Shown here: one piece after another, positions 59,345 to 64,000 of the stretch | Numbering within the stretch: position 1 is the first letter of the stretch | Layout: each line of letters begins with the position of its first letter | From: Candidatus Tumulicola sp. | GTDB lineage: Bacteria > Vulcanimicrobiota > Vulcanimicrobiia > Eremiobacterales > Eremiobacteraceae | DNA: 64,000 bases | Reading direction: 5' to 3' | Assembly (NCBI GenBank): GCA_035601835.1 | Contig: DATNNM010000008.1 | Location: 61,128-125,127 of the forward strand | Notes under the pieces: model-generated | Databases searched by the model: none | Seen by the model: the letters and a program-made list of their open reading frames with translations, nothing else | What the model was told of the DNA's origin: nothing | Translations under genes and position numbers: made by a program

Positions 59345-60260
59345 ATGCGCGGATTCGCGACGATCGCCTTGGCGGCAACGGCCGCTATCGTTTCTGCCTG
59401 CACGTCGAGCACCCAAACGACCCCCCCCGCCGCCGCCGAACCCGAATTTGTATCTGACGACGTGCGTCGGCACGCACTTCGTCAACGTCTATAACCCGCC
59501 GTTCACCGGCGCCACGACTCCCTCGATCAGCGTTCCATTTCCTTCCGGCTCGGTGTGCACCAGCGCTGTCCTGCCGTTGCCGAACAATCAGCTCGCTGTC
59601 GGTACGTTTTCCGTCGGCTGGTACATCTACCAGCTTCCGCTGAGCAGCTCGAGCGCTCCGATCGCCCACGTGACGACGCCGGCAAGGGTCGGAGGGTTTG
59701 CCGTCGATTCGTCAGGCAATCTCGCTGTGTCTGATAACGGCAACAGCAAGATCGACATTTTCGCGCCGCCGTTTTCGAGCAGCAGCACGTTCTCGGTGCA
59801 GTTCGCGTCGGGAAGCCGTCCGTATACGCTTGGACTCGATCCGAGCGGCAAGCTTTTCGTGGGGAACTGCTCGTCACACACCGTGACCGTCTACACGCCG
59901 CCCTTCACGAATTCCACGACGCCAAGCGCGACGATCTCCCCGGCGGGTACACCCTGTAGTGAGGGCATAGGCGTCGACGCGGCGGGCAACCTTTATGTCG
60001 GCGATTTCACAACGAGCAACGTGTACGTCTACAATCCGCCATACTCCAACTCAAGTCTACCGGTGACGACGATCGCCGGCGGCCCCAGCGGTACGAACGA
60101 GCCGGCCGGATTCGCGTTTGATCGCTTCGGCAACGTCTACATCGAGAACTATGGCGCCGCCACGATTACCGCATTCACGCCGCCGCTTAGCGCGTCGAGC
60201 GTGCCGCTGTTCACGATGCCCACGGAAACGCAGCCGTTCGGCATGTCGTTCGGGCCCTAA
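59345..60260 (+). pseudogene. Frameshifted beta-propeller lipoprotein (poly-C tract)
   Basis: ATG at 59345 follows GAGGAG at 9-base spacing and starts a lipoprotein signal (RGFATIALAATAAIVSACTSS, Cys19). In that frame a run of eight Cs (59421-59428) leads to a stop after about 50 codons. With seven Cs the frame would continue as TTPPPPPNPNLYLTTC into the long frame 59448-60260, an NHL-like propeller of about 270 residues with repeated units (YNPPFTGATTPSI, IDIFAPPFSSSS, VTVYTPPFTNSTTPS, VYVYNPPYSNSSLP; GIGVDAAGNLYVGDF, GFAFDRFGNVYIENY). The whole would be about 305 residues. It may be an assembly or sequencing error, a switched-off state of a phase-variable gene, or a real loss. Confidence 0.75.
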
Positions 60261-60295
60261 ACGCGGGAACCGAGGCGAGCCGGCCGATGGTCGGC

Positions 60296-60325
60296 TTGAC
60301 GCCTCTCACCCCGCTTTGGTACAAT
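60296..60325 (+). promoter_or_regulatory. Sigma-70-type promoter of the rpsL-rpsG-fusA-tuf operon
   Basis: TTGACG (60296-60301), an 18-base spacer and TACAAT (60320-60325). Predicted start near 60332. Confidence 0.82.
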
Positions 60326-60331
60326 ACGTTG

Positions 60332-60548
60332 GTTGGGCGGGTGCCTGGATTCCAGGCTCCGCACTTACCCAGGCCGGCTAGCTGCCCAAGGGTGGCTGCC
60401 GGGCCGGAGAAATCCCCGGAGGTTTGTTTCCCACCGGTCCACTGACCACTTCGTGCTCCTAGGCGGGACACCCCAGGGAGAGGCAGCTGCGCTCGCGCGC
60501 GTTGTCTCATTTGCTTTCTAATAGGGCTCATTTGTCACGAGGGAACAC
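60332..60548 (+). promoter_or_regulatory. Long structured leader of the str operon
   Basis: About 215 untranslated bases with no open gene. A perfect hairpin (GCCTGG, loop ATT, CCAGGC; 60343-60357) stands near the 5' end, then several GC-rich segments that can pair (GGCCGG/CCGG, ACCGGTCCACTGACC). Length and density of pairing suggest a protein-binding or attenuating leader, such as r-protein feedback, but I cannot match a known RNA family. Shine-Dalgarno GAGGGA ends it. Confidence 0.5.
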
Positions 60549-60986
60549 TTGCCGACCATCAGTCAGTTGGTTCGCCGCGGACGCGAAAAAGTCAAAAAGA
60601 AATCGAAGTCGCCGGCGTTCTTGGTGGCGCTGACCGGCGCCAAACCCGGGCACCCGGACCTGCCGCAGCGCACCAAACTGATCAAGAAGGGCAACCCGCA
60701 ACGGCGCGGCGTGTGCACCCAAGTGAAGACGATCACGCCGAAAAAACCGAACTCGGCGCTGCGCAAAGTGGCGCGGGTGCGACTGACCAACGGCATCGAG
60801 GTCACGGCCTACATTCCGGGCATCGGACACAACCTGCAGGAGCACTCGGTCGTGCTCATCCGCGGCGGCCGCGTGAAAGATCTGCCGGGGATCCGCTACC
60901 ACATCATCCGCGGCACGCTGGACACCCAAGGCGTCCAGAACCGCAAACAAGCGCGCTCGAAGTACGGCGCGAAGCGCCCCAAATAA
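60549..60986 (+). CDS. rpsL: 30S ribosomal protein S12
   Basis: A 145-residue S12. [19 protein letters not shown] at the start, then [44 protein letters not shown] and [14 protein letters not shown]. The decoding-centre lysines (TPKKPNS and RVKDLPG) are wild-type, so no streptomycin-resistance change is seen. Compared with the E. coli and Thermus proteins as I recall them, about 25 extra residues (roughly 24-49, [20 protein letters not shown] and on) lie before RRGVCT. The start is TTG with GAGGGA upstream. First gene of the str operon, 8 bases before rpsG. Confidence 0.98.
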   Translation: MPTISQLVRRGREKVKKKSKSPAFLVALTGAKPGHPDLPQRTKLIKKGNPQRRGVCTQVKTITPKKPNSALRKVARVRLTNGIEVTAYIPGIGHNLQEHSVVLIRGGRVKDLPGIRYHIIRGTLDTQGVQNRKQARSKYGAKRPK

Positions 60987-60994
60987 AGGAAGAC

Positions 60995-61465
60995 ATGCCG
61001 CGTAAAGGACCCGCGCAAAAACGCCAAGTGCTGCCCGACCCGCGCTTCAACTCGCGGACGATGGCGCGCTTCGTCAACAAGGTCATGCTCCGGGGCAAGA
61101 AGAGCGTGGCCGAGCATAGCGTTTATGGCGCGTTGGACATCGTCCAGCAGAAGACGGGCAAAGACCCGATGGACGTCTTCACGCAGGCTCTCAACAACGC
61201 GATGCCGCTCATCGAAGTGCGCCCGCGCCGCGTCGGCGGCGCGACGTATCAAGTGCCGATGGAAGTGCGCCCCGATCGCCGTCAGGCGATGGGCATGCGC
61301 TGGCTGATCCAATTCGCGCGCAAGCGTCCGGGCCGCACGATGGCGGATCGGCTCGCCGCCGAGCTGATGGACGCGGCGAGCAACCAAGGCAACACCGTCA
61401 AGAAGCGCGAGGACACGCACCGCATGGCCGAGGCGAACAAAGCGTTCGCGCACTATCGTTGGTAA
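60995..61465 (+). CDS. rpsG: 30S ribosomal protein S7
   Basis: A 156-residue S7, the 16S rRNA 3' domain assembly protein. Motifs: [42 protein letters not shown] with the order reduced, [41 protein letters not shown] with the order reduced and [19 protein letters not shown]. Normal length. ATG at 60995 has AAGGA 7 bases upstream. In E. coli S7 represses its own operon by binding between rpsL and rpsG; here that gap is only 8 bases, so control may instead use the long leader. Confidence 0.98.
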   Translation: MPRKGPAQKRQVLPDPRFNSRTMARFVNKVMLRGKKSVAEHSVYGALDIVQQKTGKDPMDVFTQALNNAMPLIEVRPRRVGGATYQVPMEVRPDRRQAMGMRWLIQFARKRPGRTMADRLAAELMDAASNQGNTVKKREDTHRMAEANKAFAHYRW

Positions 61466-61510
61466 CGCCCTAGAATGAAATCCACCCTCGAACATTCACG
61501 ACCAAAAGGA

Positions 61511-63589
61511 ATGGCAAGACAATTCAGTCTCGCGGATACGCGAAACATAGGCATCGCAGCTCACATCGACGCCGGCAAGACGACGACGACCGAGCGCATC
61601 CTTTTCTATACCGGCCGCACGCACAAGATGGGCGAAGTCCACGAAGGCGCTGCGACGATGGACTGGATGGAGCAAGAGCAGGAGCGCGGCATCACGATCA
61701 CCTCCGCCGCGACCACGTGCGTGTGGAACGACACGCGCATCAACATTATTGATACGCCCGGCCACGTGGACTTCACGGTCGAGGTCGAGCGCTCCATGCG
61801 CGTGCTCGACGGCCTCGTCGCGCTGTTCGACGCCGTGGCGGCCGTGCAGCCGCAAAGCGAGACCGTGTGGCGCCAGGCCAACAAGTATAGAGTCCCGCGC
61901 ATCATCTTCATCAACAAGATGGATCGCACGGGCGCCGACTTCTATAACGCCGTGACCAAGATCCGCGAACGGCTGGGCGCGCCGGCCACGCCGATCATGC
62001 TGCCGGTCGGCCAAGAAGATCAATTCAAAGGTTTCGTAGATCTCCTGACCGAGACGGCGACGATCTACACCGACGACCTCGGCAAGGCGATGAGCGAAGT
62101 CGAGATGCCGGCCGACATGAAGGAACTCGTGCGCCGTTATCGCGGCGAATTGATCGAGCGGGTCGCGGAGACCGACGAGCACCTCACCGCGAAGTACGTC
62201 GAAGGCAAGGAGATCTCAGCAGCAGAGATCGCCAAGGCGCTGCGGACCGCGACGATCAAGGGCATCGTCATCCCGGTGCTGTGCGGCTCTGCGTTCAAGA
62301 ACAAGGGCGTGCAGCCGCTGCTCGATGCGATCGTCGACTATCTCCCGTCGCCGATGGACCTGCCCGACGTCACGGGCATCGACCCGGACCATCCGGACAA
62401 GATGCTGACCCGCAAACCGTCTGACGATGAGCCGTTCGCGGCGCTCGCGTTCAAGGTCATGAGCGATCCGTTCGTCGGCAAGCTGACGTTTTTCCGGACC
62501 TATTCGGGGACGCTGAAGGCCGGCTCGTACGTCTACAACTCCACCAAGGGTCATAAGGAGCGCATCGGGCGCATCCTGCGCATGCACGCCAATCACCGGG
62601 AAGACGCCGAGAGCGTCGAGGCGGGCGACATCGCGGCGGCCGTGGGCCTGAAGAACACGACCACCGGCGACACGCTGTGCGACGAGAAGCATCCCATCGT
62701 GCTTGAGAACATCACCTTCCCGGAACCGGTGATCAGCCAGGCGATCGAGCCCAAGACCAAAGTGGATCAGGAGAAGCTCGGGCAGTCGCTGGTCAAACTG
62801 GCCGAAGAAGACCCGACCTTCAAGATGCGCACCGACGAAGAGACGGGCCAGACTATCATCTCCGGTATGGGCGAGCTGCACCTCGAGATCATCGTGGACC
62901 GTATGCTGCGCGAGTTTGCGGTCGACGCCAACGTGGGCAAACCGCAGGTCGCCTACCGCGAGACCATCAAGCGCAAGGCGCACGGCGTCGGGCGGTTCAT
63001 CCGGCAGTCGGGGGGGCGCGGCCAGTATGGTCATGCCGAAATCAACATCGAGCCGAACGAAGCCGGCAAGGGCTTCGAGTTCGTCAACAAGATCGTGGGC
63101 GGCTCGATCCCGAAGGAATACCATTCCGCGGTCGAGAAGGGCATCATCGAAGCCCTCAACAGTGGTGTGCTGGCTGGCTATCCCGTCGTCGACGTCAAGG
63201 CCACCCTGGTCGACGGCTCGTACCACGAAGTCGACTCGAACGAGATGGCCTTCACCATCGCCGGCTCGATGGCGGCCAAGGACGGCATGCAGAAGGGCCA
63301 GCCGACGCTGCTCGAGCCGATCATGAAGGTCGAGGTCGTCATGCCCGAGGAGTTCATGGGCGAGATCCTCGGCGACCTGTCCTCGCGCCGCGGCCAGATC
63401 CTTGGCATGGAAGGCCGCGCCACCATGCAGGTGGTGCGCGCCTATGTTCCGCTTGGCAACATGTTCGGTTACGCCACGGACCTTCGGTCCAAGACCCAGG
63501 GTCGCGCCGTTTACAGCATGGAATTTCATCACTACCAGGAAGTCCCGAAATCAATCGCGGAAGAGATCGTCGCGAAGTCAAGAGCCTAG
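61511..63589 (+). CDS. fusA: Elongation factor G
   Basis: A 692-residue translational GTPase that drives ribosomal translocation. G1 [15 protein letters not shown]2 region [12 protein letters not shown]3 DTPGHVDF, G4 [10 protein letters not shown], then domains II-V with [12 protein letters not shown] and [30 protein letters not shown] with the order reduced. The length matches the usual EF-G. ATG at 61511 ([14 protein letters not shown]) is chosen because the family starts there, although its AAGGA abuts the start; ATG at 61475 would add 12 residues and is also possible. Only one EF-G gene is seen in the window. Third gene of the str operon. Confidence 0.97.
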   Translation: MARQFSLADTRNIGIAAHIDAGKTTTTERILFYTGRTHKMGEVHEGAATMDWMEQEQERGITITSAATTCVWNDTRINIIDTPGHVDFTVEVERSMRVLDGLVALFDAVAAVQPQSETVWRQANKYRVPRIIFINKMDRTGADFYNAVTKIRERLGAPATPIMLPVGQEDQFKGFVDLLTETATIYTDDLGKAMSEVEMPADMKELVRRYRGELIERVAETDEHLTAKYVEGKEISAAEIAKALRTATIKGIVIPVLCGSAFKNKGVQPLLDAIVDYLPSPMDLPDVTGIDPDHPDKMLTRKPSDDEPFAALAFKVMSDPFVGKLTFFRTYSGTLKAGSYVYNSTKGHKERIGRILRMHANHREDAESVEAGDIAAAVGLKNTTTGDTLCDEKHPIVLENITFPEPVISQAIEPKTKVDQEKLGQSLVKLAEEDPTFKMRTDEETGQTIISGMGELHLEIIVDRMLREFAVDANVGKPQVAYRETIKRKAHGVGRFIRQSGGRGQYGHAEINIEPNEAGKGFEFVNKIVGGSIPKEYHSAVEKGIIEALNSGVLAGYPVVDVKATLVDGSYHEVDSNEMAFTIAGSMAAKDGMQKGQPTLLEPIMKVEVVMPEEFMGEILGDLSSRRGQILGMEGRATMQVVRAYVPLGNMFGYATDLRSKTQGRAVYSMEFHHYQEVPKSIAEEIVAKSRA

Positions 63590-63614
63590 AGGAGGACGTT
63601 AAGAAGGAGTAACA

Positions 63615-64000
63615 ATGGCGAAGAAGAAGTACGAGCGCACCAAGCCGCACGTGAACGTGGGAACCATCGGTCACATCGACCATGGCAAGACCACACTGAC
63701 CGCGGCCATCACCAAGGTCCTGTCAAAGAAGGGATTCGCTGAATTCCGCTCCTTCGACTCGATCGACAATGCCCCCGAAGAGAAGGCTCGCGGCATCACG
63801 ATCGCGACCGCGCACGTCGAGTACGAGACGGAGAAGCGTCACTACGCGCACGTCGACTGCCCCGGGCATGCCGACTACATCAAGAACATGATCACCGGTG
63901 CCGCCCAGATGGACGGCGCCATCCTGGTCGTGGCCGCGACCGACGGGCCGATGCCGCAGACCCGCGAGCACATCCTGCTGGCGCGCCAGGTCGGCGTGCC
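63615..64000 (+). CDS. tuf: Elongation factor Tu (5' part)
   Basis: The first about 128 residues of EF-Tu: [21 protein letters not shown]1 [10 protein letters not shown], switch I region [12 protein letters not shown]3 [13 protein letters not shown] and [20 protein letters not shown]. The gene runs off the right edge. AAGAAGGAG 4 bases upstream is a strong ribosome binding site. It delivers aminoacyl-tRNA to the ribosome. It is the last visible gene of the str operon. Confidence 0.98.
   Translation, partial: MAKKKYERTKPHVNVGTIGHIDHGKTTLTAAITKVLSKKGFAEFRSFDSIDNAPEEKARGITIATAHVEYETEKRHYAHVDCPGHADYIKNMITGAAQMDGAILVVAATDGPMPQTREHILLARQVGV

Overview
The window is about 64 kb of high-GC, gene-dense bacterial chromosome. 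A TonB-dependent outer-membrane receptor with its periplasmic and ABC partners, lipoproteins and type IV pilin-like proteins point to a diderm. The 2-oxoglutarate dehydrogenase has the E2-E1 fusion best known from Actinobacteria, and DnaE2, DUF4870-like and molybdenum hydroxylase genes are present. Small palindromic repeats throughout encode peptides such as SAGALAP, SGAKAPAL and NVAFRAKLG. My best guess is a deep-branching diderm Terrabacteria lineage, possibly Candidatus Eremiobacterota (WPS-2). That is inference from memory, not from a search.

Layout. 1-2.0 kb: 3' part of dnaE2. 2.1-4.8 kb: minor pilin-like cluster on the minus strand. 5.0-7.6 kb: clpB. 7.7-13.3 kb: a 23S rRNA methyltransferase-like gene, a lipoprotein and the fused 2-oxoglutarate dehydrogenase. 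13.3-24.8 kb: a serine hydrolase, secreted proteins, a phosphodiester glycosidase, a VOC protein, a D-2-hydroxyacid dehydrogenase, panB, a SEC-C protein, a gamma-glutamyltransferase and an ECF sigma/anti-sigma pair. 25.0-29.7 kb: a Fic-like protein lacking the catalytic histidine, followed by a separate PD-(D/E)XK nuclease and a UvrD/AdnAB-like helicase. 29.7-33.3 kb: three-subunit molybdenum hydroxylase. 33.4-38.2 kb: cobalamin riboswitch and a btuC-btuD-btuB-btuF operon. 38.2-42.9 kb: THUMP-like methyltransferase, nucleotidyltransferase, MFS transporter and cytochrome c. 43.0-49.7 kb: photolyase, DUF4870-like protein, lipid-exporter-like ABC protein, two methyltransferases and a glycosyltransferase. 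49.8-64 kb: rpoB-rpoC, three genes that interrupt the usual order, then rpsL-rpsG-fusA-tuf (tuf cut by the window edge).

The most unusual feature is the repeats. Family A has a TGTAGTG lead, then stem CCGGGGCT, loop TT, stem AGCCCCGG. Family B has a TGTAGCG/TGTAGTG lead, then TT, stem CCGAGC, a short loop, stem GCTCGG. About twenty complete or partial copies lie between genes, just after or across gene ends (supplying the TAG stop of rpoC and several others), and in frame inside genes: the linker of the 2-oxoglutarate dehydrogenase, the SEC-C protein, the nuclease and the N-terminus of BtuB. This resembles the behaviour of Rickettsia palindromic elements.

Other points of interest are a candidate RBS-sequestering hairpin after the B12 riboswitch, a candidate attenuator in the rpoB leader, a poly-C frameshift in a beta-propeller lipoprotein, a prepilin segment fused to an unrelated membrane protein, and a split nuclease-helicase pair next to a probably inactive Fic protein. 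No tRNA, rRNA, CRISPR array, prophage or insertion sequence was recognised.
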